From assembly GCA_927797885.1 (NCBI GenBank), contig OV696605.1, positions 1,587,157 through 1,651,156 of the forward strand: a DNA stretch of 64,000 nucleotides. The letters are read 5' to 3'. The notes below the pieces were generated by a model, which saw nothing but the letters and a program-made list of their open reading frames with translations, made no database searches and was not told where the DNA came from. Source of the DNA: Gloeomargaritales cyanobacterium VI4D9. GTDB lineage: Bacteria; Cyanobacteriota; Cyanobacteriia; Gloeomargaritales; Gloeomargaritaceae. Both the position numbers and the translations under genes were made by a program. Shown piece after piece: positions 1-10,039 of this stretch; positions within the stretch are counted from its first letter, which is position 1; each line of letters starts with the position of its first letter.

Positions 1-440
1 CCAAATTGGAGACTGTGACCGAGGAAGGGGAAGTGTCGCCGAGTTTCATGATGCCGGGGGGTGGCATTCCCATTTCCTTCCCGCCGGAAGCCCCCTATAT
101 GTACCCCGCCTTCCTAAACTACGAATCTGGCACCTTTATCCTGGGGGTCAATCAAAATACCAACATTCGCACCAACAGCGTTTTGACGGATAAGTTCAAG
201 ATTGCCCCTTTCCGGGATTACACTGGGGATGGGGTACAAAACCTGGATGATATTCCCGCCCATCAAAAGCAGTACAATCAAGCCTTGGCCGCCTGGATTA
301 GCCGAATCCAGAGCTGTTTGGCGGATCGTCCCAATATGTTCCGGGTCGTGGGAGAAGATACCAAAGTGCCCATCAAAGTTAACGGCCAAGCTGGGAAAAT
401 TTTCTTGAATGCCAACAAAAAACCAGTTTGCCCCGGTTAA
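1..440 (+). CDS. C-terminal part of an unrecognised protein (5' end outside window)
   Basis: The reading frame is open from the first complete codon (position 3) to a TAA at 438-440, so the gene probably begins upstream. A TTG at 6 is in frame but has no visible ribosome-binding site. About 145 residues are visible. They are rich in Pro and Gly near the start (a PGGGIPISFPP segment) and hydrophilic later, with two Cys near the end. No membrane segment or known motif is visible in this part, and I do not recognise the family. Codon use matches the neighbouring genes, so it is likely real. It is followed by about 560 bp of non-coding, repeat-containing DNA before clpC. Confidence 0.55.
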   Translation, partial: KLETVTEEGEVSPSFMMPGGGIPISFPPEAPYMYPAFLNYESGTFILGVNQNTNIRTNSVLTDKFKIAPFRDYTGDGVQNLDDIPAHQKQYNQALAAWISRIQSCLADRPNMFRVVGEDTKVPIKVNGQAGKIFLNANKKPVCPG

Positions 441-534
441 ACCTCGATTAAAACCCTAATGATTCCTTCCGTAACTCCCCCTGGGTTGCGGATTTTTTTG
501 TGATTTGATCAACGGGGGTGCTCTAGGACTTTGA

Positions 535-571
535 TAGGGCACCTCTAAAAATAGGTTGTAGGGGCATTCTA
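535..571 (-). repeat. Family E repeat end (truncated)
   Basis: The sequence starts with TAGGGCACCTCTAAAAATAG, the same terminal motif seen at 29906 and, in reverse complement, at the right end of the copy at 57845-57952. Only this end is present, because a family A copy begins immediately at 572. The stretch 441-1004 holds no gene that I can see. Confidence 0.4.
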
Positions 572-691
572 GATAGCAATCCTTAATGAGTATGGCTAGG
601 CCAGGCTATCCCTATGAAAGGGTCGCAGGGGCACCGCCCCCCTCCTTAGTTCTAGGGAATTTCTGCCCTTATAATCAAGTAGGACGGCTAT
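572..691 (+). repeat. Family A MITE-like repeat, degenerate copy
   Basis: This divergent copy starts at GATAGCAATCCTTAATGAG, has the conserved core GTCGCAGGGGCACCGCCCCC, and ends with AGGACGGCTAT. It is about 20 bp longer than the intact copies because of an extra segment around 600-615. Consensus ends elsewhere are TATAGCAATCCTA and its reverse complement. Confidence 0.6.
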
Positions 692-709
692 GGCATGACC
701 CATTCATGA

Positions 710-775
710 TATAGCAATCCGAAATGAGAATGGAATAGGGGTCGCAGGGGCACCGCCGCCGTCCTTGTTCCCCTG
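710..775 (+). repeat. Family A MITE-like repeat, 3'-truncated copy
   Basis: The left end (TATAGCAATCC) and core (GTCGCAGGGGCACCGCC) are intact. The right inverted terminus is missing: the sequence diverges after about 765 and no GGATTGCTATA follows. Confidence 0.6.
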
Positions 776-1004
776 TATGTTTTTTTGCATCTCTGCATTT
801 TAGCCTGCAGAACTCCCCGGTTCTGGAAAAGTAGCGAGTAACCATTCATACCGGGGGATGGTTCGGCCGAATGGTCACACTGGTAACAAAAAAATCTTTT
901 ATCTCATGTCGTCCTAAATCCTGGGCGGTTATCCCCCACCATTCCCCCTGTGGACAGGCTACGATATTACTATCTGCACAACCGGCTCAGGGCGGGGAAG
1001 GATT

Positions 1005-3479
1005 ATGTTTGAACGTTTCACGGAAAAGGCCATCAAGGTAATCATGCTTGCCCAGGAGGAGGCTCGTCGCCTGGGGCATAACTTTGTGGGCACCGAACAA
1101 ATTCTACTGGGGCTGATCGGCGAAGGCACCGGGGTCGCCGCCAAAGTACTGAAATCCATGGGGGTCAACCTCAAGGATGCCCGGATTGAGGTGGAAAAAA
1201 TTATTGGACGGGGTTCGGGCTTCGTAGCGGTGGAAATCCCCTTCACGCCCCGGGCAAAACGGGTCTTGGAGCTTTCTTTGGAAGAGGCACGGCAGTTGGG
1301 GCACAACTACATCGGCACGGAACACCTGCTGTTGGGGCTGATCCGGGAAGGGGAAGGGGTGGCCGCCCGGGTGTTGGAAAATCTAGGGGTTGACCTGTCC
1401 AAAGTCCGTACCCAAGTAATTCGGATGCTGGGGGAAACGGCGGAAGTGACCGCTGGCGGTGGGGGTGGGCGCACCAAAACCCCAACCCTGGACGAATTTG
1501 GCACCAATTTGACCCAGATGGCTGCCGAAGGCAAGCTCGACCCGGTGGTGGGGCGGCAAACGGAAATTGAACGGGTGATTCAGATTCTGGGGCGGCGCAC
1601 CAAGAATAACCCGGTGTTGATTGGGGAACCGGGGGTGGGCAAGACCGCCATTGCCGAGGGTTTGGCGCAGCGGATTGCCAACCGGGATGTGCCGGATATT
1701 TTGGAAGACAAGCGGGTGGTGACCCTGGACATTGGCTTGCTGGTGGCGGGCACCAAGTACCGGGGGGAATTTGAGGAACGGTTGAAAAAAATCATGGATG
1801 AGATTCGCCAGGCGGGGAATGTGATCCTGGTGATTGATGAAGTCCATACCCTGATTGGGGCGGGGGCTGCTGAGGGGGCGATTGATGCCGCCAACATTCT
1901 CAAACCGGCGTTGGCGCGGGGGGAATTGCAGTGCATCGGGGCGACCACCTTGGATGAATACCGCAAGCACATCGAACGGGATGCGGCGTTGGAGCGGCGG
2001 TTCCAGCCGGTGATGGTGGGTGAGCCGTCCGTGGAGGAAACGATTGAAATTCTGTTTGGTCTGCGGGAGCGGTACGAACAGCACCACAAGCTGAAGATTA
2101 CGGATGAGGCGTTGCGGGCGGCGGCAAAATTGGCGGATCGCTACATTTCTGACCGTTATTTGCCGGACAAAGCCATTGACCTGATGGATGAGGCGGGTTC
2201 CCGGGTGCGGTTGATCAACTCCCAACTGCCCCCGGCGGCGAAGGAATTGGATAAGGAACTGCGCCAAATTCTGCGCCAAAAGGACGATGCGGTGCGGAGC
2301 CAGGACTTTGAGCGAGCCGGGGAACTGCGGGACCGGGAGATCGAAATCAAAGCCCAGATTCGTGCCATTGCCCAAAGCAAGAAGAACGAGGCGCAAAACG
2401 GCAGTGGGGAAAGCCCGATGGTGACGGAGGAGGACATTGCCCAGATCGTGGCTTCCTGGACGGGTATCCCGGTGAGCAAGCTGACCGAAACCGAGTCCGA
2501 GCGGTTGCTCCAGATGGAGGACACCCTGCACCAGCGGATTGTGGGGCAAGAGGAGGCGGTGCGGGCGATTTCCCGGGCGGTGCGTCGGGCACGGGTGGGG
2601 CTGAAAAATCCCAATCGTCCGATTGCCAGTTTCGTCTTCTCTGGACCAACGGGGGTCGGGAAAACCGAGTTGACCAAGGCACTGGCGGCTTACTTCTTTG
2701 GTTCCGAAGATGCCATGATCCGCTTGGATATGTCCGAGTACATGGAGCGGCACACGGTTTCCAAGTTGATCGGTTCGCCGCCGGGGTATGTGGGGTACAA
2801 CGAGGGCGGGCAGTTGACGGAAGCGGTGCGCCGTCGTCCCTACACGGTGGTGTTGTTTGACGAAATCGAAAAAGCCCACCCGGATGTGTTTAACCTGCTG
2901 TTGCAAATCCTGGAGGATGGGCGGTTGACGGATGCCAAGGGGCGGACGGTGGATTTCAAAAACACCCTCTTGGTGATGACTTCTAACATCGGCTCCAAGG
3001 TGATCGAAAAAGGTGGGGGTGGTCTGGGGTTTGAATTCAGCGAAAACCAGGCGGATTCCCAGTACAACCGGATTCGTTCCCTGGTGAATGAGGAGTTGAA
3101 GCAGTACTTCCGCCCGGAATTTTTGAACCGGATTGATGAGATCATCGTCTTCCGGCAACTGACCAAGGAGGAGGTGAAGCAGATTGCCGACATTCTGCTC
3201 AAGGAGGTGTTTGGGCGCATGGCTGAGCAAGGGATTACCCTGCAGGTGACGGAGGCGTTCAAGGATCGTCTGGTGGAAGAGGGCTACAACCCCTCCTACG
3301 GGGCACGACCTCTGCGGCGGGCGATCATGCGGCTGTTGGAAGATTCCCTGGCGGAGGAAGTCCTGTCGGGACGGATTCGGGAGGGGGATACGGCGACGGT
3401 GGATGTGGACAGCGAAACCGGTCAGGTGCGGGTGATTGCGGAAACCCAACGGGAATTACTCCCCCAAGCTACTAATTAA
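1005..3479 (+). CDS. clpC: ClpC, HSP100 AAA+ unfoldase of the Clp protease
   Basis: ATP-dependent unfoldase that feeds substrates to the ClpP/ClpR peptidase in the cytosol. At 824 residues it has the full family length. Two Clp-N repeats fill residues 1 to about 145. The first AAA+ module has Walker A GEPGVGKT at 207-214 and Walker B VILVIDE at 273-279. A UVR-type coiled segment at about 413-448 marks ClpC rather than ClpA or ClpB. The second module has GPTGVGKT at 547-554 and VVLFDE at 615-620. The ATG at 1005 follows a GGGGAAGG ribosome-binding site at 994-1001. The gene is monocistronic, with a strong terminator 25 bp after the stop. In cyanobacteria and plastids this family is essential and also handles protein import and quality control. 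Confidence 0.97.
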   Translation: MFERFTEKAIKVIMLAQEEARRLGHNFVGTEQILLGLIGEGTGVAAKVLKSMGVNLKDARIEVEKIIGRGSGFVAVEIPFTPRAKRVLELSLEEARQLGHNYIGTEHLLLGLIREGEGVAARVLENLGVDLSKVRTQVIRMLGETAEVTAGGGGGRTKTPTLDEFGTNLTQMAAEGKLDPVVGRQTEIERVIQILGRRTKNNPVLIGEPGVGKTAIAEGLAQRIANRDVPDILEDKRVVTLDIGLLVAGTKYRGEFEERLKKIMDEIRQAGNVILVIDEVHTLIGAGAAEGAIDAANILKPALARGELQCIGATTLDEYRKHIERDAALERRFQPVMVGEPSVEETIEILFGLRERYEQHHKLKITDEALRAAAKLADRYISDRYLPDKAIDLMDEAGSRVRLINSQLPPAAKELDKELRQILRQKDDAVRSQDFERAGELRDREIEIKAQIRAIAQSKKNEAQNGSGESPMVTEEDIAQIVASWTGIPVSKLTETESERLLQMEDTLHQRIVGQEEAVRAISRAVRRARVGLKNPNRPIASFVFSGPTGVGKTELTKALAAYFFGSEDAMIRLDMSEYMERHTVSKLIGSPPGYVGYNEGGQLTEAVRRRPYTVVLFDEIEKAHPDVFNLLLQILEDGRLTDAKGRTVDFKNTLLVMTSNIGSKVIEKGGGGLGFEFSENQADSQYNRIRSLVNEELKQYFRPEFLNRIDEIIVFRQLTKEEVKQIADILLKEVFGRMAEQGITLQVTEAFKDRLVEEGYNPSYGARPLRRAIMRLLEDSLAEEVLSGRIREGDTATVDVDSETGQVRVIAETQRELLPQATN

Positions 3480-3504
3480 CTGAAAAAATTTCCTCACCTT
3501 TTGA

Positions 3505-3539
3505 CCCTGCCCAAGCTCTTTGGGCGGGGTTATTTTTTG
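3505..3539 (+). terminator. Rho-independent terminator of clpC
   Basis: CCCTGCCCAA at 3505-3514 pairs with TTGGGCGGGG at 3520-3529 around a GCTCT loop, giving a 10-bp stem with one T-G pair. A T-rich tract (TTATTTTTTG) follows at once. It lies 25 bp after the clpC stop codon. Confidence 0.85.
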
Positions 3540-3632
3540 TGACCAACTGCACCTGTCCTAAGTTTTCCAAAATCTAGGGATTTGGGTAGTGAACTTTTGG
3601 GCTGATTCAAATAATCAAAAAATATAGCGGTT

Positions 3633-3811
3633 CCCAGAAGTGTTGAATCTTAAGATTTTGAGGGTTTGTGCCAAAATGTGCGTCTCGCCTCATGATACAA
3701 AGCATTGTCATTTAGGAGCTGCATTCTCATTTATAAGCAAAAATTTTCTCATTAAGGATTTTGCCTGACTTGAATTTATGAACTTTTGTTGCAGAGTTCA
3801 ACACTACTGAG
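3633..3811 (+). repeat. Family B MITE-like element, 179 bp, copy 1
   Basis: It begins CCCAGAAGTGTTGAA and ends TTCAACACTACTGAG, giving inverted termini of about 15 bp. A second 179-bp copy lies in opposite orientation at 31597-31775. CGGTT flanks both sides of this copy (3628-3632 and 3812-3816), a possible 5-bp target duplication. No reading frame of note lies inside. Its interior is AT-rich, unlike the surrounding genes. Confidence 0.75.
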
Positions 3812-3990
3812 CGGTTCCAGAGGATGGATGCGAATGATAAAGCCATTGCGCCCTGCGGCTCTTGACTCTCTAAGTATAAAATTTCAACTCACAATTCCGG
3901 TGAAATTACTATGCCCCTGCGACTGCTGTTTTGAATTGTATCAGGACTGCCCTAGCACTATTGGTAAATTAAAGGCTTCACCACGCAAGC

Positions 3991-4091
3991 TATAGCAGTC
4001 CTAAATGAGAATAGAACAAGGGTCGCAGGGGCACCGCCCCCGTTCTTGGTTTTGGGAAATTTTTGTTGGTTAATCAAATAGGATTGCTATA
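3991..4091 (+). repeat. Family A MITE-like repeat
   Basis: This 101-bp copy is bounded by TATAGCAGTCCTAAATGAG and AAATAGGATTGCTATA, with core GTCGCAGGGGCACCGCCCCC. It is the first of three copies standing head to tail. The rest of 3540-4480 outside the repeats holds no gene that I can see. Confidence 0.85.
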
Positions 4092-4341
4092 TCAGTAATT
4101 GGAATCACCTCACCTATAGCAATCCTAAATGAGAATGGAAAAAGGGGTCGCAGGGGCACCGCCCCCGTCCTTGGTTCTGGGAAATTTTTGTTGGTTAATC
4201 AAATAGGATTGCTATATCAGTAATTGGAATCACCTCACCTATAGCAATCCTAAATGAGAATGGAAAAAGGGGTCGCAGGGGCACCGCCCCCGTCCTTGGT
4301 TCTGGGAAATTTTTGTTGGTTAATCAAATAGGATTGCTATA
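4092..4341 (+). repeat. Perfect tandem duplication of a 125-bp unit containing family A
   Basis: Positions 4092-4216 and 4217-4341 read the same base for base. Each unit is a 23-bp spacer starting TCAGTAATTGG, followed by a 102-bp family A copy (4115-4216 and 4240-4341). The lack of any difference implies a very recent duplication or gene conversion. Confidence 0.85.
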
Positions 4342-4507
4342 GTTCCTTCAGTAAATATACGTTAATTGAGGAAAATGGTTTATTTTCTACGAAAAAATAC
4401 TTACTTTTTAGAGATTAAGGATTTTTTGTGATTTTTATCACTGGCAAACCTTATCCCTTACTACAAGGATGGAATTACTGTGATTGACCCCGCTCCTGGT
4501 TTGTCCT

Positions 4508-6055
4508 ATGACGCACACCAACCCCGACCTTTCCCCGTCACGGCAGAAGCAGTCTCAGCGATTGCAGGCGGTGGCACTCCAGGCGGAGGGTTTTTACCAC
4601 CAGGGCTTAAAGAAGGTGGAGCAGGGGGATTTGCAACGGGCGATCCAGTTTTTTACCCAGGCGTTGCAATGCTATCCGCAGTACAGTTCGGCGTATTATC
4701 AGCGGGGATTGGCTAAGTTACACACCCAGGACTACCGGGGGGCGCGGGCGGATTTTGACCGGGCACTGACCCTGGAGCCGGATCATGCCATGACTTATTA
4801 CCACCGAGGGTTAGCTCGTTATCGGTTGGGTGACCGCCAGGGGGCAATCGGGGATTATACGCAAGCGATTCGTCTGCAACCAAATTTGGCAGAAGCGTAT
4901 TACAACCGCAGTATTGCCCGTCGCCGGGAAGGGGATTTCCAAGGGGCGTTGGCTGACCATGCCCAGGCGTTGAAACTGAATCCCAACTACACCCACATTC
5001 ACGGGACGGCGCAGGGTGTGGCGCACAACACTGCGGGGCAATTTTATCAAAAGGGGTTGGCGCAGGCGGAGCTAAAAAATTGGGCGGCGGCGATTGAGGC
5101 GTACAATCAATGTCTGCGGGTGAAACCGGATTTTGCCCCAGCCTATTTTCAGCGGGGGTTGGCACGGCAGGCGGCGGCGGACTTGCGGGGGGCGATTGCG
5201 GATTACACCCGGGCGTTACTGCTTGACCCGAACATGACCCAGGTGTATTACCATCGGGCGGAGGCAAGGGCGGCGTTGGGAGACCAGCGGGGGGCAATGG
5301 AGGATTTTAACCGGGTACAGCCGGAACCCCGCCGTTATCCACCCCCGGTCACGGAACCCCCCGCAGCGGCGGAGCAACATTTCCAGGCGGCTTTAACCCA
5401 CATGCGGGAGGGACAAACGGAGCAGGCGATTGCCCGGCTCACCGAGGCGTTGCGGCTTTTTCCCCAGCACGGGGAAGCCTATTTCCGGCGGGGATGGCTG
5501 CGGTTTTATCTGGGCGACAATCGGGGGGCGTTGGAGGATTACCACCAGGCATTGCAGTGGTTGCCTAAGCGGGCGGATATTTACTACCAACGGGGCTTGA
5601 CCCGCTATCGGTTGGGGGATAAGCAGGGGGCGGTGCAGGACTATACCCAGGCGATTGCCCTGCAACCGGATTTTGCCGATGCCTATTACAATCGCAGTAT
5701 TGCGTACCGGCGTATGGGGTACTATACCGAAGCAGTTAAAGACCACAACCAAGCCCTGCGTTTGAATCCCAATTTTGCCTATGTGCATGGTACGGCGCTC
5801 AATCCCACCAGTCAGGATGCTCAGGATTTTTATGAGGTGGGCAATAGCAAGGCACAAAAGGGGGATTTTCAGGGAGCCATTAGCGATTACAATCAGAGTT
5901 TGAGACTTGATCCCAATTTTGCCCTAGCCTATTACCGGCGGGGTTTATTGCGCTACGAATTGCGGGATCAGCGGGGGGCGATTGGGGATATTCGCCGGGC
6001 GTTGGAACTTGACCCCACCTTAGAAATTCCCGTATTTATGTTGCCCCAGGGGTAG
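4508..6055 (+). CDS. Tetratricopeptide repeat protein with 13 TPRs
   Basis: The protein is 515 residues and almost wholly built from TPR units, about 13 in all, with typical YY.RG and DY..A...P positions. It has no signal peptide and no catalytic domain, so it is probably a cytosolic protein-interaction scaffold. The units fall into two similar halves. Each half has a run ending in LNPN followed by a non-TPR linker with HGTA, and then further TPRs, which points to an internal duplication. I chose the ATG at 4508. A TTG at 4484, with AAGGA at 4465-4469, would add 8 residues and is also possible. The 3' end overlaps the convergent phosphoribosyltransferase gene by 20 bp. The partner is unknown. 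Confidence 0.88.
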   Translation: MTHTNPDLSPSRQKQSQRLQAVALQAEGFYHQGLKKVEQGDLQRAIQFFTQALQCYPQYSSAYYQRGLAKLHTQDYRGARADFDRALTLEPDHAMTYYHRGLARYRLGDRQGAIGDYTQAIRLQPNLAEAYYNRSIARRREGDFQGALADHAQALKLNPNYTHIHGTAQGVAHNTAGQFYQKGLAQAELKNWAAAIEAYNQCLRVKPDFAPAYFQRGLARQAAADLRGAIADYTRALLLDPNMTQVYYHRAEARAALGDQRGAMEDFNRVQPEPRRYPPPVTEPPAAAEQHFQAALTHMREGQTEQAIARLTEALRLFPQHGEAYFRRGWLRFYLGDNRGALEDYHQALQWLPKRADIYYQRGLTRYRLGDKQGAVQDYTQAIALQPDFADAYYNRSIAYRRMGYYTEAVKDHNQALRLNPNFAYVHGTALNPTSQDAQDFYEVGNSKAQKGDFQGAISDYNQSLRLDPNFALAYYRRGLLRYELRDQRGAIGDIRRALELDPTLEIPVFMLPQG

Positions 6056-6533
6056 GGGAAAATTGCCAGTGGTCATAGGGTTCAAAGGGTTGATGAATCC
6101 AGGGATTATGGGGGAGACATTCCACATAGTAATCGGGTTGAAATTGGGCGTGCCCTTTTACCCAAATTACGGCAGTTTTTAGCTCTATAATCTGGGGATT
6201 TTCCTGGAATAAACGGGAGACAATTGCCGCTAACGTTTTGCCCGAATCTACTAAATCATCCACCACCAAAAGCCGGGCACTGAGATGGGCTTGGGTCATG
6301 GTGATGTGCGGGGCAATGTGTAAAGAACCTTGCTGTTGACCGGTGTAGGATTGGGCAATCAGAATCGCCAGGGGTTTTTGAAACATTCGTGAGCAAATAT
6401 CCCCTACCCGCAACCCACCCCGGGCAATTGCTAAAATTTGGTCAAATTCCCACCCAGAATCGTAAATTTTTTGGGCGAGTTGTTCGATTTTTTGGTGATA
6501 TTGTTCCCAACTTAGGTGGTAATCCTGGGGCAA
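6036..6533 (-). CDS. Phosphoribosyltransferase family protein (purine type)
   Basis: This 165-residue type I phosphoribosyltransferase has the PRPP-binding motif LLVVDDLVDSGKTL at about 89-102 and the early IARGGLRVG loop. The layout resembles xanthine/hypoxanthine-guanine enzymes of the Gpt type, which salvage purine bases with PRPP. The exact base is not certain from sequence. The start is TTG at 6533, supported by AGGGGG about 9 nt upstream. The nearby ATG at 6540 is out of frame. The gene is transcribed towards the TPR gene and overlaps its 3' end. Confidence 0.8.
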   Translation of the reverse strand: MPQDYHLSWEQYHQKIEQLAQKIYDSGWEFDQILAIARGGLRVGDICSRMFQKPLAILIAQSYTGQQQGSLHIAPHITMTQAHLSARLLVVDDLVDSGKTLAAIVSRLFQENPQIIELKTAVIWVKGHAQFQPDYYVECLPHNPWIHQPFEPYDHWQFSPTPGAT

Positions 6534-6760
6534 GTTGCATTCCCCCTACAGGTAATTTTTCTGTAATTATAGCCGTTCTCCATCCATTGCCAACACTCCC
6601 CTTGATCAATCGGTGAGAATTGTTAAATAAATCTAAAAAATCGCTTAGTTTGATCTGATTTGGTTATGTGAACCCCACAACTATGGAAACTAGAGAGTGA
6701 CACCCCCAATTATGGTAAGATTAATAACAATCTATTTCTGTACATTTGTGCGGTCATTTT

Positions 6761-8449
6761 ATGAACAATTCCCGCCGTAGTCAGGTGATTACCGCCGGTG
6801 TCCACCGTTCCCCGAACCGTGCCATGTTGCGGGCGGTGGGATTCACCGACGAAGATTTTGCCAAACCGATTGTGGGAATTGCCAATGCGTACAGTACCAT
6901 TACCCCCTGTAATGCCGGAATCAATGATTTAGCATTACAAGCGGAAGCGGCGATGCGGCAAGCCAATGCCATGCCCCAAATGTTTGGCACGATTACGATC
7001 AGCGATGGGATTTCCATGGGCACGGAGGGGATGAAATGCTCGTTGGTGTCCCGGGAAGTGATTGCGGATGCGATTGAAACGGTGTGCTTAGGGCAAAGTT
7101 TGGATGGGGTTTTGGCGATTGGCGGTTGTGATAAGAATATGCCGGGGGCGTTGATGGCGATGGCACGCCTGAATATCCCGGCGATTTTTGTCTATGGCGG
7201 GACGATCAAACCGGGGCATTATCAGGGGCAGGATTTGACGATTGTGAGTGCGTTTGAGGCGGTGGGTGCCTACAGTGCTGGAAAACTGAGTGAGGCAGAT
7301 TTATTGGAAATTGAACGGCGGGCCTGTCCGGGGGTGGGTTCCTGCGGCGGGATGTACACTGCCAATACGATGTCCTCGGTGGCAGAGGTGTTGGGGTTGA
7401 GCCTAATGTATTCTTCGACGATGGCGGCGGAGGATCGGGAGAAACTGGACAGTGCGGCGGAATCAGCCAAGGTGTTGGTGGAAGCAATTGAAAAGCAGAT
7501 TTTGCCCCGGCAGTTGATTACCCGTAAGTCGTTGGAGAATGCGATAGCAACGGTGATGGCGGTGGGGGGTTCGACCAATGCGGTACTGCATTTGTTGGCA
7601 ATTGCCCAGGCGGCGGCGGTGCCCTTGACGTTGGATGATTTTGCCGCCATGCGGGAGCGGGTGCCGGTGTTGTGCGATTTGAAGCCGTCCGGGCGGTATG
7701 TGACGGTGGATTTTCACCGGGCGGGGGGGATTCCCCAGGTGTTGAAAATTTTGCTCAATCACGGGGTACTGCACGGGGATTGTCTGACGATTACGGGGCG
7801 CACGTGGGCGGAGCAGTTGGCGACGGTGCCGGATGACCCCCCGGCGGGGCAGGATGTGATTCATCCTTGGGACAACCCGGTGTATCCCCAGGGGCATTTG
7901 GCGATTTTGCGGGGGAATTTGGCAACGGACGGGGCGGTGGCGAAGATTTCGGGGATCAAACGCACCTCAATCACGGGGCCAGCCCGGGTGTTTGACTCGG
8001 AGGAAACCTGTTTGGCGGCGATTCTGGCTGGGCGCATTCAGGCGGGGGATGTGGTGGTGATCCGTTACGAGGGGCCCAAGGGTGGGCCGGGGATGCGGGA
8101 AATGTTGTCCCCCACGTCGGCAATCATTGGAGCGGGGCTAGGGGATCAGGTGGGGCTGATTACGGATGGGCGGTTTTCCGGCGGTACCTATGGGCTGGTG
8201 GTGGGTCATGTGGCTCCCGAAGCGGCGGTGGGCGGGGCGATTGCCTTGGTGCAGGAGGGGGATGTGATCACGATTGATGCCCAGGCATGCCGTTTACACT
8301 TGCACGTTTCGGATGAGGAATTGGCACAACGGCGGGCGCAATGGCAACCCCCGGCTCCCCGTTACACCCGTGGGGTGTTGGCGAAGTATGCCAAGTTGGT
8401 GGCGGGCAGTCATTTGGGGGCGGTGACGGATTTGGATTTGTGGGCGTGA
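6761..8449 (+). CDS. ilvD: Dihydroxy-acid dehydratase
   Basis: Third step of valine/isoleucine and pantothenate-precursor synthesis: it dehydrates dihydroxy acids to 2-keto acids using an iron-sulfur cluster. The 562 residues match the IlvD/Edd family. The conserved cysteines are C50 (TPCN), C123 (GGCDKNMPG) and C195 ([14 protein letters not shown]). The ATG at 6761 gives the usual N-terminus. An in-frame TTG at 6746 would add 5 unusual residues. No strong ribosome-binding site is visible. The cobalamin methyltransferase gene starts 1 nt after the stop, so the two are probably co-transcribed although their pathways differ. Confidence 0.96.
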   Translation: MNNSRRSQVITAGVHRSPNRAMLRAVGFTDEDFAKPIVGIANAYSTITPCNAGINDLALQAEAAMRQANAMPQMFGTITISDGISMGTEGMKCSLVSREVIADAIETVCLGQSLDGVLAIGGCDKNMPGALMAMARLNIPAIFVYGGTIKPGHYQGQDLTIVSAFEAVGAYSAGKLSEADLLEIERRACPGVGSCGGMYTANTMSSVAEVLGLSLMYSSTMAAEDREKLDSAAESAKVLVEAIEKQILPRQLITRKSLENAIATVMAVGGSTNAVLHLLAIAQAAAVPLTLDDFAAMRERVPVLCDLKPSGRYVTVDFHRAGGIPQVLKILLNHGVLHGDCLTITGRTWAEQLATVPDDPPAGQDVIHPWDNPVYPQGHLAILRGNLATDGAVAKISGIKRTSITGPARVFDSEETCLAAILAGRIQAGDVVVIRYEGPKGGPGMREMLSPTSAIIGAGLGDQVGLITDGRFSGGTYGLVVGHVAPEAAVGGAIALVQEGDVITIDAQACRLHLHVSDEELAQRRAQWQPPAPRYTRGVLAKYAKLVAGSHLGAVTDLDLWA

Positions 8450-8450
8450 T

Positions 8451-9698
8451 TTGGCGGCGGTCATTCATGTCATTGGCTTGGGCTGGGAAGGGGCGGACTC
8501 GCTGAGTCAAGATGCCCAAATTGCCCTGAATCAAGCGCAAATTTTATGCGGCACTCCCCGGCATTTAGCCCATTTTGCGACACATCCAGCTCTGCATCTG
8601 CCTTGGGAGCATCTTAATCAGGGTATTCAGGACTTAAAAAACCATTTGGCGCAGGGGTATGAACAGGCGGTGGTGTTGGCATCCGGTGACCCTTTGTTTT
8701 TTGGGATTGGGCGGTTATTGCTCAGCCATTTTCCGCCGGAATCGCTCCGGTTTTATCCCCACGTCAGTGCTATCCAGTTGGCGTTTAGTCGCTTAAAAAT
8801 TCCTTGGCAGGATGCCCAAATCATTAGCATTCATGGTCGTTCCTGGGAGAATTTAATCCCCCCGCTCAAACAAGGGGTGGCTAAAATTGCTGTACTCACT
8901 GACCCTACCCACAACGTCCGCACCATTGCCCAAGTAATTCAAGAATTAAAGTTACCTATTACTTATCACATTTGGGTGTGTGAGCAGTTGGGCAGTTCGG
9001 ATGAAAAAATTGAATTACTTTCCCTCAATGAAGCGTTAAATGATCAGAGAAATACACTTAATATCGTGGTACTTTTGCGGGAAGTATCCCGATTATTAAA
9101 TACTAATTCTTTACCAGTATTAGGATTAGCTGATGATGTATTTCATGGGTTTCCCGACCAGCCAGGTTTGATGACCAAAAAGGAAATTCGCAGTTTAATT
9201 CTGGGGGAATTACAGTTACGAGATGGGCAAACGATTTGGGATGTGGGAGCGGGTACGGGAACGGTAGCCATTGAAATCGCCCGTTTACTACCTGCAAGTT
9301 CGGTCTATGCCATTGAAAAAAATGCAATGGGGGTGCAATTAATTCACCAAAACTGTCAGCAATTGGGGGTTAAAAATGTTGCAATCATTGCCGGAAATGC
9401 CCCAGAAGCTTTTACCGATTTACCCGATCCAGATCGAGTGTTTATTGGTGGCAGTGGTGGCAATTTAAGGGCAATTTTAGAGGCATTAGATACCCGTTTA
9501 CCGCCAGATGGGATCGTGGTTTTGGCTCTTGCTACCCAAGAACATCAAGCGTTGGTTTTAAGCTGGGCGAAACAACAGGGCTGGGGGTATCACGCCCTGG
9601 ATATTCGCCTTTCCCGTTCCCTGTCCGTTGGGGATTTGACCCGCTGGCAACCCCTCAACCCGATTACCCTGATTCAATTAGCTAAACCCCATAACTGA
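8451..9698 (+). CDS. cobL: Precorrin-6Y C5,15-methyltransferase (decarboxylating), CbiE-CbiT fusion
   Basis: Bifunctional corrin-ring enzyme of B12 synthesis: it methylates C5 and C15 and decarboxylates the acetate side chain using SAM. At 415 residues it has the usual fused length. The N-terminal CbiE domain opens with VIGLGWEGADSLS and contains ASGDPLFFGIGR at about 76-87. The CbiT domain has the SAM loop DVGAGTGTVAIEIAR near 264-278. The start is TTG at 8451, one base after the ilvD stop. No ATG fits better. Translational coupling to ilvD is likely. Expression of a B12 gene behind ilvD is odd but plausible. Confidence 0.92.
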   Translation: MAAVIHVIGLGWEGADSLSQDAQIALNQAQILCGTPRHLAHFATHPALHLPWEHLNQGIQDLKNHLAQGYEQAVVLASGDPLFFGIGRLLLSHFPPESLRFYPHVSAIQLAFSRLKIPWQDAQIISIHGRSWENLIPPLKQGVAKIAVLTDPTHNVRTIAQVIQELKLPITYHIWVCEQLGSSDEKIELLSLNEALNDQRNTLNIVVLLREVSRLLNTNSLPVLGLADDVFHGFPDQPGLMTKKEIRSLILGELQLRDGQTIWDVGAGTGTVAIEIARLLPASSVYAIEKNAMGVQLIHQNCQQLGVKNVAIIAGNAPEAFTDLPDPDRVFIGGSGGNLRAILEALDTRLPPDGIVVLALATQEHQALVLSWAKQQGWGYHALDIRLSRSLSVGDLTRWQPLNPITLIQLAKPHN

Positions 9699-9713
9699 TC
9701 ATTCCTTAAGATA

Positions 9714-9809
9714 TATGGCAATCCTAAATGAGAATGGAATAGGGGTCGCAGGGGCACCGTCCCCGTCCTTGGTTCTGGGGAATTTTTGTCTCCTATTCAA
9801 AATAGATTT
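9714..9809 (+). repeat. Family A MITE-like repeat, right end decayed
   Basis: The left end TATGGCAATCCTAAATGAG and core GTCGCAGGGGCACCGTCCCC are clear. The right end is eroded, with only a TCAAAATAGATT remnant. It lies just after the ilvD-cobL unit. The remaining 230 bp before 10040 shows nothing I can name. Confidence 0.65.
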
Positions 9810-10039
9810 AGAGCGTCCTACTCCAGTTAACAATAAGAATTGCAATTGCCCTCATCCCTAATCCCCACGTTAATTTGTACGAGATGATTCGGCTCTGAGA
9901 CCACACCATTCTGACAGGAAATAAACCATATCTACCCCAAAGGATTCACCAATTTTTGGCAAAATCAACACTAATCCGATAAATTTACTGTAGAATAGAA
10001 TATACTTAATCAATTTGGTGTATTGACGAGGAAATCACG

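Noticed and set aside
1383-3449. 688-codon open frame antisense to clpC
   Set aside because: It mirrors the GC-rich codon pattern of clpC, is rich in Pro, His, Arg and Leu, and shows no domain. It is a shadow of clpC.
3991-4341. Three regularly spaced repeats that could suggest a CRISPR array
   Set aside because: The repeats are about 100 bp with inverted ends, the two spacers are identical to each other, and there are no cas genes. They are family A copies in tandem.
4480-4716. Gly/Pro-rich open frame starting at GTG 4480
   Set aside because: It overlaps the start of the TPR gene in another frame and has no TPR or other domain. The TPR frame is clearly the coding one.
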